A DNA stretch of 5,602 nucleotides, taken from contig PLDP01000111.1 of assembly GCA_003136795.1 (NCBI GenBank), positions 3,988 to 9,589 on the forward strand, in the 5' to 3' direction. Numbering within the stretch: position 1 is the stretch's first letter; the number at the start of each line of letters is the position of its first letter. Below the pieces are notes generated by a model. The model made no database searches, had not been told where the DNA came from, and saw nothing but the letters and a program-made list of their open reading frames with translations. A program made the position numbers and the translations under genes. The stretch comes from Actinomycetota bacterium (lineage in GTDB: Bacteria > Actinomycetota > Thermoleophilia > Gaiellales > Gaiellaceae). Of this stretch, positions 1-5,602 are shown one piece after another.

Positions 1-662
1 GCCCCGCGCTCGCCCCCCGGGTTCTTGAAGACGCTGCCGAAGGTGCGCTTGTTCGTCGGCTGCGTCGACTTCCGCTGCGCGAGCAGTTCCGAAACGCGCG
101 CCTTGACGGCCTCGGTGGAGCTCGGCTCGAGCTGGAAGCGCACCTGTGCGACGACCTCGCCCGCGTGCAGCGCCGAGTGCCGATACGACAGGCCGAGCTC
201 GATCGGCGTGAGCGTGCGCACGTAGTCGGCGTCGACCACGATCGCGTCGATCAGCACGTCCTTCCACTCACGGCCGTAGGCGCCCGCGTTCATGCGCACG
301 CCGCCACCCGCCGTGCCGGGGATCGCCGAGGCGAACTCGAAGCCGCCGAGCCCCGCCGCGCGCGCACGATGCAGCGCGACCGCGTTCGCCGCCCCACCGC
401 CGGCGACGAGCACGTCGCCCTGCACGTCGACGGCAACCAAGTCGCCGTCGAGCTTCAGGACGAGCGCGTCAATGCCATCGTCGTGGGCGAGCACGTTCGA
501 GCCGAGCCCGATCGTCTCGACGAACACGTCGCGCTCGCGGGCCCAGAGCAGAGCGTCCTGAAGCTCCTCGACCGATCCCGGCCGCGCGAACCATCGTGCA
601 GGCCCGCCCGTGCCGATCGTCGTGTACCGCGCGAGTGGGACGTTCTCCTCCACGCGCGCCAC
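1..662 (-). CDS. murB: UDP-N-acetylenolpyruvoylglucosamine reductase MurB, 3' end cut off by the window edge
   Basis: MurB is the cytoplasmic FAD enzyme that reduces UDP-GlcNAc-enolpyruvate with NADPH to UDP-MurNAc, the second committed step of peptidoglycan precursor synthesis. The frame is open from GTG 662 to the left edge (220 codons; the family is usually about 290-300 residues, so some 70-80 C-terminal residues lie outside). Visible motifs are the N-terminal RYTTIGTGGPA (residues 12-22), the FAD-binding GLGSNVL (52-58), IPGTAGGGVRMNAGAYG (114-130), the YRHS motif (160-163) and GSVFKNP (209-215). Ser210 in the last matches the family's proton-donating serine (Ser229 in E. coli). The substitution-loop region and the IPG...MNAGAYG form look more like type II MurB than the E. 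coli type. The start is uncertain: GTG 662 lies one base after the murC stop, and GTG 653 is also possible; neither has a strong ribosome binding site, so translation is probably coupled to murC. The identity is secure; the exact start is not. Confidence 0.93.
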   Translation of the reverse strand, partial: MARVEENVPLARYTTIGTGGPARWFARPGSVEELQDALLWARERDVFVETIGLGSNVLAHDDGIDALVLKLDGDLVAVDVQGDVLVAGGGAANAVALHRARAAGLGGFEFASAIPGTAGGGVRMNAGAYGREWKDVLIDAIVVDADYVRTLTPIELGLSYRHSALHAGEVVAQVRFQLEPSSTEAVKARVSELLAQRKSTQPTNKRTFGSVFKNPGGERG

Positions 663-663
663 G

Positions 664-1809
664 CTAGCGCCGCAGGAGGCCGACGGCGCGATCGACGTCG
701 CCCGCACCGACCACGAGCAGCACGTCGCCGGGACGAGCCCACCGTGCGAGGTGCTCCGCGCCCTGCTCCACCGTGGGCGTGTACGCGGCAAGCACGCCGC
801 GGTCGCTGAGCGCGTCGATCACGAGCTTGCCGCTGACCCCTTCGACCGGCTGCTCACGCGCGGGATAGACGTCCGTGACCGTGACGTCGTCGGCGCCGGC
901 AAGCGCCTCGGCCAGCTCGGCGGCGAGATGCCGGGTGCGCGAGTAGAGGTGCGGCTGGAAAAGCACGCGCAACCGCGCGCCCGGGAACCGCTCACGCGCC
1001 GCCGCGATGGTGACGGCGATCTCCGTCGGGTGGTGCGCGTAGTCGTCGACGATCGTGACCGCCCCTTCGTGCACCTCGAACCGCCTGCCGGTCCCGGTGA
1101 AGCGCGCAAGCGCTGCGCCCGCGTCGTCACGCGAGACGCCTGCGAGCTCGAGCGCAGCGATCGCGGCCCCGGCGTTCAGGCGGTTGTGCTCGCCCGGCAC
1201 GGCGAGCGGGCCCTGATAGGCGGGCGCGTCGCGAACGACGTGCGCGATGCCCGCGAGCCACCGGTCGAACTCACCCTCGAGCTCGGAGACCGATGCGTAC
1301 TCGGTGTGATGATCGAGCTCGAGGTTCGTGACGACCGCGATCTCCGCAGGCAGCGCGAAGACGGTCCGGTCCGACTCGTCGGCCTCGACGACGAGGTGGC
1401 CGGCGCCGAAGCCCGCGTTCGACCCGAGCTGTGGCACGGGAGCGCCGATCAGCCACGCGGGATCGCGCCCGGTCTCGCGCAGGGCGAAGGCGATCATCGC
1501 CGCGGTCGTTCCCTTCCCATGCGTGCCGCTGACGACGATCGACGGGCGCTCCGAGACGAGCTGGCGCAGGAACTCCTTGCGGCGCAGGCCGGGCACGTCG
1601 GGATAGGCGGAGGAGACAACCGCCTCCCAGCCGTCCGGCACCACGGGCTCCGGCGCGATCTCGAGCGGGACGTCGCCGAGCGGCTCGAGGTACGGCGTGC
1701 GCACCTTGTCCCAGCCGCCGACCTCGGCACCCCAGGCGCGGGCGAGCTGCGCGTAGCCCGAGAGCCCGGCGCCGCCGATGCCGACGAACCACAGCCGGCG
1801 GCCGTTCAT
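664..1809 (-). CDS. murC: UDP-N-acetylmuramate--L-alanine ligase MurC, compact form
   Basis: MurC is the cytoplasmic ATP-dependent ligase that adds L-alanine to UDP-MurNAc, starting the peptide stem. The protein has 381 residues against about 450-490 in most MurC. Domain 1 opens with the nucleotide-binding GIGGAGLSGYA (residues 10-20). The central ATP domain has GTHGKGTT (95-102), EADESD (143-148), NLELDH (162-167) and GEHNRLN (206-212). Domain 3 has GTGRRFE (239-245), DDYAHHPTEI (255-264), FQPHLYSRT (284-292) and DVYP (313-316). Two oddities stand out: the residue after the P-loop lysine is Gly100 where MurC normally has Thr, and the stretch between EADESD and GEHN is only about 60 residues, much shorter than usual. 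The ATG at 1809 overlaps the murG TGA in an ATGA, and the GIGGAG motif ten residues in fixes this start; the same frame is open far upstream through murG, but that part is a shadow. The stop is TAG at 666-664. Mpl, a related ligase, is less likely because of the dcw context. Confidence 0.95.
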   Translation of the reverse strand: MNGRRLWFVGIGGAGLSGYAQLARAWGAEVGGWDKVRTPYLEPLGDVPLEIAPEPVVPDGWEAVVSSAYPDVPGLRRKEFLRQLVSERPSIVVSGTHGKGTTAAMIAFALRETGRDPAWLIGAPVPQLGSNAGFGAGHLVVEADESDRTVFALPAEIAVVTNLELDHHTEYASVSELEGEFDRWLAGIAHVVRDAPAYQGPLAVPGEHNRLNAGAAIAALELAGVSRDDAGAALARFTGTGRRFEVHEGAVTIVDDYAHHPTEIAVTIAAARERFPGARLRVLFQPHLYSRTRHLAAELAEALAGADDVTVTDVYPAREQPVEGVSGKLVIDALSDRGVLAAYTPTVEQGAEHLARWARPGDVLLVVGAGDVDRAVGLLRR

Positions 1810-2876
1810 CGCCTCGCCATCGCGACGAGCTCGTCTGCGATCTCGTCTGCGGCGTTCGGCCGGGCCGCCTGCAGCATCGCCTCGCCCATCCCCGCCAGTC
1901 GCTGGTCGTCGCCAAGCAGCGACCGCACGAGCTCGGGCACGTCGTCGAGGTCGAGCTCGCGCACCATGATCGCGCCACCCGCCTCCACGAAGTGCTGCGC
2001 GTTCAGTGCCTGGTGGTCGCCGGTCGCGAACGGATACGGCACGAGAATCGCCGGCTTGCCTGCCGCCGCGAACTCCCAGACCGTGGAGCCGGAGCGGGCG
2101 AGCACGAGGTCGCAGGCCGAGATCGCGGCGCCGAACCGCTCCGTCTCGGCGAGCACGCGATAGTCGTCGCGCCGCACGCGACGGCGCACGAGGTCGAAGT
2201 CGCGCTGTCCCGTGACGTGCAGGATCGGCGGCCCGCTCGCGCCCCAGGTGTCGACGGCGAACTCGTTGAGCGACTTCGCCCCGGCGAGCGCGCCGAACAC
2301 GCCGAGGACGCGGCCTTCCTCGGGCAGCTCGAAGATCGCACGTCCCTCCGCCTGCGGCACCGGCCGCGAACGGGCCGGGATCGGACGTCCGACCACGCGC
2401 GTCTTCGAGCGGTGCCGCGTCGCGATCGGGTACGAGAGGAAGATCCGCTTCGCGAACGGCGCGGCGAGCTTGTTCGCGAGCCCGAAATGCGCGTCCGCCT
2501 CCGTCAGCGCCGTCGGTATCCGGAGCGTCGAGGCCGCGAAGACCATCGGCCCCGCGACGAAGCCTCCGCCGCCGAGCACGACGTCCGGCTGCCGAACGCG
2601 CAGAATCCTCCGGCACGCGCGCGGCGCCGAGCCAGCAAGCAGCAGCGAGCGCGCGAGCGCGACCGACGGCCGCCGGGGAAAGCCCGTGATGCGAAAGGTG
2701 TCGAGCTCGAAGCCGGCTTCAGGAACGAGCCGCGCTTCGACCCGATCCGGCGACCCGGCGAACGTCACGTGCACGCCGCGCTCCGTCAGCGCTTGCGCGA
2801 CCGCGATCGCCGGCAGCACGTGTCCTGCCGTTCCCCCGGCTGCGATCAGGCACCGAAGCTGCCGCTGTACCGCCAC
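1806..2876 (-). CDS. murG: UDP-GlcNAc:undecaprenyl-PP-MurNAc-pentapeptide GlcNAc transferase MurG
   Basis: MurG is the membrane-associated GT-B glycosyltransferase that adds GlcNAc to lipid I to give lipid II on the inner face of the membrane. The protein has 356 residues, the normal length. The N-terminal domain has GGTAGHVLPA (residues 14-23, usually GGTGGH) and the glycine-rich DVVLGGGGFVAGP (98-110). The C-terminal donor domain has RSGSTVWEFAAAGKPAILVPYP (261-282, with the conserved Glu268) and DHQALNA (287-293). Several normally conserved positions differ: the HEQN motif reads TEAD (125-128), the GGSQGA loop reads GALAGA (195-200), and the acceptor-site Tyr is Phe106. The GTG at 2876 is chosen because GGTAGH begins 14 residues in, so a much later start is impossible; no good Shine-Dalgarno precedes it. 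Its first 158 bp lie inside the 3' end of ftsW in another frame. The TGA overlaps the murC ATG by 4 bp, implying coupled translation. Another GT-B transferase is unlikely given the position between ftsW and murC. Confidence 0.93.
   Translation of the reverse strand: MAVQRQLRCLIAAGGTAGHVLPAIAVAQALTERGVHVTFAGSPDRVEARLVPEAGFELDTFRITGFPRRPSVALARSLLLAGSAPRACRRILRVRQPDVVLGGGGFVAGPMVFAASTLRIPTALTEADAHFGLANKLAAPFAKRIFLSYPIATRHRSKTRVVGRPIPARSRPVPQAEGRAIFELPEEGRVLGVFGALAGAKSLNEFAVDTWGASGPPILHVTGQRDFDLVRRRVRRDDYRVLAETERFGAAISACDLVLARSGSTVWEFAAAGKPAILVPYPFATGDHQALNAQHFVEAGGAIMVRELDLDDVPELVRSLLGDDQRLAGMGEAMLQAARPNAADEIADELVAMARR
2719..2876 (-). other. 158-bp out-of-frame overlap of the ftsW 3' end and the murG 5' end
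   Basis: The ftsW frame stays open past its conserved core for 51 codons to a TGA at 2721-2719, while murG starts with GTG at 2876 in a different frame of the same strand. Both readings are well supported at their conserved parts: FtsW up to NIAHR, and MurG from GGTAGH on. The FtsW portion read here is low-complexity and basic, as expected for a tail gained by reading through another gene's frame. A single-base error just before 2876 that hides a nearer ftsW stop is the alternative. Confidence 0.7.
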
Positions 2877-3972
2877 GATGAGCGATGTTAAGGAGAATCC
2901 CGACGCCAGCGAGGAGAACGACGAGACTCGAGCCGCCGTAGGAGAGAAACGGCAGCGGAATGCCGGTCAGCGGCGCACTCCCCATCACGGCCAGGATGTT
3001 GATCGCCGCCTGCCCGCAGACGAGCACCGTCAGCCCGGCGGCGAGGTGCTTGCCGAACGGATCCTTGCAGCGCATCGCAATGTCGAGCCCCGCGTAGGCG
3101 AAGAGCGCGTAGGCCCCGATCACCGCGGTCACGCCGACGAGCCCGAGCTCCTCGCCGATGTTCGCGAACATCATGTCGGTGTGCGCTTCGGGCAGGTAGA
3201 AGATCTTCTGGACGCCCTGGCCGAGCCCGACGCCGAAGATGTGGCCCGAGCCCATCCCGATCTGGGCCTGGAGAATCTGGTACCCGGTCCCGGCGGCGTC
3301 GCGGGTCGGATGCAGGAACGCGAAGAACCGCGCGCGGCTGTACGGCTTCATCCAGATCGCCGCGAAGCCGGCGGCGGACGCGATCCCGATCGCAGCGCCG
3401 AGCACGCGCACCGGCGTGCCCGAGACGACGAGGATGCCGATCAGCATCACCCCGAGCGCGATCGTCGTGCCGAGATCCGGCTCGAGCACGATCAGAAGCG
3501 CGAACACGCACGTCGTCGCGCCGAGCGGCCGCCACAGCTCCTTGAGCGAGCGCGGCGCCTTCTTGCGCGAGAGGTACGCCGCGGCCCAGATCGCCAGCGC
3601 GAGCTTCGCGAGCTCGGACGGCTGGAAGACGGCCGGGCCGAGGGAGATCCAGCGCCGCGCACCGTTGATCGGTGGCCCGATCACGAGCACGGCGACGAGC
3701 AGCACGAACGTGACGAGCACGAGCGTCGGTGCGATCGCCTTGAGGCGGCGATAGTCCCAGCGCTGCGCAACGATCATCAGCAGGATGCCGAGCGCGCCGT
3801 AGATCCCCTGACGCTCGAGGTAGTAGTTCGGGTTCTGCCCGCCGACCGCCGCAGCCGCGGACGTGGCGCTGTAGACCATCACGAGCCCGAACGCGACGAG
3901 CGCCAGGGTCACGAGGATCAGCAGTCTGGAGTCGAGCTCACGCCGCCTCATCCGTGCGAATTTCTGCGGCAC
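2719..3972 (-). CDS. ftsW: SEDS-family septal peptidoglycan polymerase FtsW
   Basis: FtsW is the polytopic SEDS glycosyltransferase that polymerises lipid II at the division septum together with a class B penicillin-binding protein (FtsI). The 417-residue protein shows about ten hydrophobic segments between residues 16 and 363. Signatures in order are NGARRWISLG...FQPSELAKLAL (103-126), LEPDLGTT (163-170), the extracellular-loop motif YLPEAHTD...GEELG (259-277), whose Asp266 matches the essential SEDS aspartate (Asp297 in E. coli FtsW), and PLTGIPLPFLSYGGSS (334-349). The position in a dcw cluster beside murG supports FtsW over RodA. The GTG at 3972 is preferred because AAGGAG lies 8 bases upstream; an ATG at 3951 lacks such a site. 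The conserved core ends near residue 366 (NIAHR). Residues 367-417 are an Arg/Ala/Gly/Ser-rich tail encoded entirely inside the murG reading frame, which is unusual. It is the first gene of the minus-strand cluster in this window. Confidence 0.95.
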   Translation of the reverse strand: MPQKFARMRRRELDSRLLILVTLALVAFGLVMVYSATSAAAAVGGQNPNYYLERQGIYGALGILLMIVAQRWDYRRLKAIAPTLVLVTFVLLVAVLVIGPPINGARRWISLGPAVFQPSELAKLALAIWAAAYLSRKKAPRSLKELWRPLGATTCVFALLIVLEPDLGTTIALGVMLIGILVVSGTPVRVLGAAIGIASAAGFAAIWMKPYSRARFFAFLHPTRDAAGTGYQILQAQIGMGSGHIFGVGLGQGVQKIFYLPEAHTDMMFANIGEELGLVGVTAVIGAYALFAYAGLDIAMRCKDPFGKHLAAGLTVLVCGQAAINILAVMGSAPLTGIPLPFLSYGGSSLVVLLAGVGILLNIAHRGGTAAASVPDRSRGNGRTRAAGDRGRASADGARRARDVRRVAGSGRSAARS

Positions 3973-3980
3973 CGGTCCGA

Positions 3981-3986
3981 CTCCTT
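3981..3986 (-). promoter_or_regulatory. Shine-Dalgarno site of ftsW
   Basis: On the minus strand this reads AAGGAG, 8 bases before the GTG at 3972. It decides the ftsW start in favour of this GTG over the ATG 21 bases further in, which has no such site. It is the only strong Shine-Dalgarno sequence seen in the window. Confidence 0.75.
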
Positions 3987-4018
3987 GACCACCACAAGCT
4001 TTCCGGTGCGTGTAAGGT
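3985..4018 (+). promoter_or_regulatory. Possible promoter of the plus-strand gene
   Basis: A TTGACC hexamer at 3985-3990 resembles a -35 element, and TAAGGT at 4013-4018 resembles an actinobacterial -10 (TAnnnT). The 22-base spacer is longer than the usual 16-19, so either the pairing or one of the elements may be wrong. Transcription would begin near 4025, leaving a leader of about 25 bases before ATG 4050. The -10 candidate lies inside the inverted repeat. Confidence 0.3.
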
Positions 4019-4028
4019 GCGCCTTACA
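4011..4028. promoter_or_regulatory. Operator-like perfect inverted repeat between divergent genes
   Basis: The sequence TGTAAGGTGCGCCTTACA is a perfect 7-bp inverted repeat (TGTAAGG / CCTTACA) around a 4-base centre. It sits in the middle of the 77-bp space between ftsW and the divergent secreted-protein gene. Its arms also contain TAAGG, which can serve as part of a -10 element on either strand (TAAGGT on plus, TAAGGC on minus). The size and symmetry suit a dimeric repressor such as a TetR, MarR or DtxR-type protein, but I cannot assign a regulator. It is too short and lacks a T-run, so a terminator is unlikely. Confidence 0.55.
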
Positions 4029-4047
4029 TCGCGTGGTCGGGGTCAAG
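4021..4047 (-). promoter_or_regulatory. Possible promoter of the ftsW-murG-murC-murB cluster
   Basis: Read on the minus strand, TTGACC at 4047-4042 is followed after 15 bases by TAAGGC at 4026-4021. The first fits a -35 and the second weakly fits a -10 (last base C, not T; spacer slightly short). Transcription would start near 4014, giving a leader of about 40 bases that contains the AAGGAG site. The -10 candidate lies inside the inverted repeat. The dcw genes could also be expressed from elsewhere. Confidence 0.35.
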
Positions 4048-4049
4048 AC

Positions 4050-5602
4050 ATGCAGCCCGTAAGTAGGCCCTGGCGCGGGTCGCGCGGCCGCCTGTTCGGG
4101 CTCGGCGGCCTCGGGGTGCTCTGGCTCGCGACCCGCGGACGCGCTCAGGCTGCGTCGCGCGGCCTCCTCAGCGGCCTCAGCGTCGCGAACGAGGGCGTGC
4201 CGTACGCCGGCGACGGTCCGGGCTTCGCAACCCTCAGCACGATGGCGCGGCGCACCACGGCGCGCTTCGACTTCCAGCTCGCCCACCGCGCCGTCGTCTC
4301 GCTCGAGATCCTCGCGACCGGCCAGGGCGTCGCGTCGGAGCAGCCGTCGGTGGTGGGCGAGACGACGCTGCGCGAGAAGAACGCCGTGCTCGGTGCGGGC
4401 CACCGCACCCTGCGCTGGACGCCGCCGGCGTCGTTGCCGGCGCGGACGTACATCGCCCGTGTCTCGGCCCACGCGCCCGGTGTGCCCAAACAGACCATGC
4501 AAGCCGTCGTGCGCGTCCTCGGGGTCGACGCGGCATTCGCGGCGCGAAGCGTCCGGTCCGGCGACCCCGCGACGCTCGTCGTGCGCACCGACGCGAGCAC
4601 GCTCACGGTCCAGTTGCTCCACAGCGGGCCCGAGACCGATCCGACCTATGCGAACAACGAGCTAAAGGGCGTTGCGGCCGGCGATCCCGTCGAGGTCGAC
4701 TGGACCGCGCACGCGAGCGCACCGGCGCCGATCGTTGTCGACATCGGCGCCGACTGGCCCAGCGGCGTCTACGCAGCCCGGCTCGACGCGGACGACGGCC
4801 GCGTCGGCTTCGCGCCACTCATCGTTCGTCCTGTTGTCCCGCGCGCTCGCGTCGCGGTGGCGATGCCGACGAGCACGTGGGGCGCATACAACTTCTACGA
4901 CGCCGACGGCGACGGCTGGGGCGACACGTGGTATGCGCGCTGGAAGACCAAGCACGTCGACCTGACGCGGCCGCACGCGACGCGAGGCGTCCCGTATCGC
5001 TACCGCAGCTACGACCTCTCGTTCCAGCACTGGCTCGCGCAAACCGCGAAGGACGTCGACGTGTACGCCGAGGAGGATCTGGAGCTCTTCGCCTCATCGG
5101 CGGCGCTTCGGGCGTCGTATGACCTGATCGTCTTTCCCGGTCACACCGAGTACGTGACGACCCGGCTGTACGACCTCGTCGAGGGCTACCGCGACCTCGG
5201 TGGCAACCTGATGTTCCTCTCCGCGAACAACTTCTTCCGCCGGGTCGACCGCAAGGGCCATGTGCTCACGCTGGTCGACGAGTGGCGCGATCTCGGGCGG
5301 CCGGAAGCCGGTCTGCTCGGCAACCAGTACATCGCGAGCGACCGCGGCCAGCGGCGCGCTCCGTTCACGGTCGGCGGCGCCGACGTGGCGCCCTGGGCGT
5401 TCGAGGGCACGGGCCTCGCGAACGGCTCCACGTTCGGCCTCTACGGAATCGAGATCGACGCGCGCGGCCCGGCGTCACCCGCGCAGACACAGGTGCTCGC
5501 CACGATCCCGGACCTCTTCGGCCCGGGCCGCTCCGCGGAGATGACCTACTACGAGCATGCAAGCGGCGCGCGCGTGTTCAGCGCCGGCGCGCTCGACTTC
5601 GG
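4050..5602 (+). CDS. Exported N,N-dimethylformamidase large-subunit-like protein, 3' end cut off
   Basis: The frame is open from ATG 4050 to the right edge (517 complete codons). Residues 1-34 look like an export signal: a basic start (Arg6, 9, 12, 14), a hydrophobic run (15-27) and an AQA|A cleavage site; RGRLF is at best a degenerate twin-arginine motif. Residues about 40-150 resemble a FlgD-type Ig-like beta sandwich, and about 155-262 a second one. From about 266 the protein follows the C-terminal domain of the N,N-dimethylformamidase beta-subunit family: WGAYN (277-281), an H-T-E motif (365-367) within FPGHTEYVT, GGNLMFLSANNFF, and GALDFG at the edge, which in this family lies near the C terminus. 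In characterised dimethylformamidase a mononuclear iron is held by two Tyr and one Glu, with a His two residues before the Glu; His365 and Glu367 fit that pair. A DxDxDGxxD loop follows at 284-292. Function and substrate are unknown; it may be an amidohydrolase or a non-catalytic surface protein. The Shine-Dalgarno is weak (GGGG seven bases before ATG); GTG 4017 is a less likely start. Confidence 0.75.
   Translation, partial: MQPVSRPWRGSRGRLFGLGGLGVLWLATRGRAQAASRGLLSGLSVANEGVPYAGDGPGFATLSTMARRTTARFDFQLAHRAVVSLEILATGQGVASEQPSVVGETTLREKNAVLGAGHRTLRWTPPASLPARTYIARVSAHAPGVPKQTMQAVVRVLGVDAAFAARSVRSGDPATLVVRTDASTLTVQLLHSGPETDPTYANNELKGVAAGDPVEVDWTAHASAPAPIVVDIGADWPSGVYAARLDADDGRVGFAPLIVRPVVPRARVAVAMPTSTWGAYNFYDADGDGWGDTWYARWKTKHVDLTRPHATRGVPYRYRSYDLSFQHWLAQTAKDVDVYAEEDLELFASSAALRASYDLIVFPGHTEYVTTRLYDLVEGYRDLGGNLMFLSANNFFRRVDRKGHVLTLVDEWRDLGRPEAGLLGNQYIASDRGQRRAPFTVGGADVAPWAFEGTGLANGSTFGLYGIEIDARGPASPAQTQVLATIPDLFGPGRSAEMTYYEHASGARVFSAGALDF

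Noticed and set aside
610..2163. A 517-codon plus-strand reading frame opposite murC and murG
   Set aside because: Same reasons: antisense to murC, with Arg/Ala/Val/Asp-biased composition mirroring the codon positions of the real gene.
1810..2616. Upstream extension of the murC frame (a 650-codon version of murC)
   Set aside because: The added residues are Arg-rich and lie inside murG in another frame; the GIGGAG motif and the ATGA overlap fix the start at 1809.
4011..4028. The inverted repeat as a transcription terminator
   Set aside because: The stem is only 7 bp, no T-run follows on either strand, and it lies upstream of both flanking genes, not downstream.
2212..4062. A 616-codon plus-strand reading frame opposite ftsW and part of murG
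   Set aside because: It is antisense to clearly identified genes, its product is a low-complexity run of Arg, Glu, Asp and His typical of high-GC shadows, and no motif is recognisable.
4050..4151. A classical twin-arginine signal peptide on the plus-strand protein
   Set aside because: The arginines are separated (R-G-R-L-F), so the RR pair is missing; a general export signal is all that can be claimed.
4145..4622. Several minus-strand reading frames opposite the secreted-protein gene
   Set aside because: They are antisense to a frame with recognisable signal peptide and family motifs; their products are Arg-rich with no motif.

Overview
The window is a high-GC stretch (roughly two thirds or more G+C by eye, with third codon positions almost all G or C). 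It carries one end of a division and cell wall (dcw) cluster on the minus strand and a divergent, secreted enzyme-like gene on the plus strand. GTG starts, the codon bias and the gene set suggest Actinomycetota. The dcw order with murB directly after murC, next to a dimethylformamidase-like secreted protein, would fit the Thermoleophilia/Gaiella side of that phylum, but this placement is inference and not shown by any marker here.

Minus strand, in transcription order: ftsW (3972 to 2719), murG (2876 to 1806), murC (1809 to 664) and murB (from 662, running off the left edge). The genes are packed without gaps. ftsW overlaps murG by 158 bp, murG and murC share an ATGA, and one base separates murC from the murB start. 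The gene order is the reverse of the pathway: MurB completes UDP-MurNAc, MurC adds L-Ala, MurG turns lipid I into lipid II, and FtsW polymerises lipid II at the septum. MurG and MurC each keep the family signatures but depart from them at several normally conserved positions, and MurC is unusually short.

Intergenic region 3973-4049 (77 bp): this separates ftsW from the divergent gene. It holds a perfect 7-bp inverted repeat (TGTAAGG-N4-CCTTACA) flanked by inward-pointing TTGACC hexamers on opposite strands. This looks like two overlapping divergent promoters built around one operator-like site. A clear Shine-Dalgarno sequence supports the GTG start of ftsW.

Plus strand: 4050 to the right edge encodes an exported protein with two beta-sandwich-like regions followed by a domain of the N,N-dimethylformamidase large-subunit C-terminal type. 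It has a conserved-looking H-x-E motif and an inserted DxDxDGxxD calcium-loop-like motif. Its substrate is unknown. I saw no RNA genes, mobile elements, CRISPR arrays or terminators. The long antisense reading frames are GC-driven shadows.
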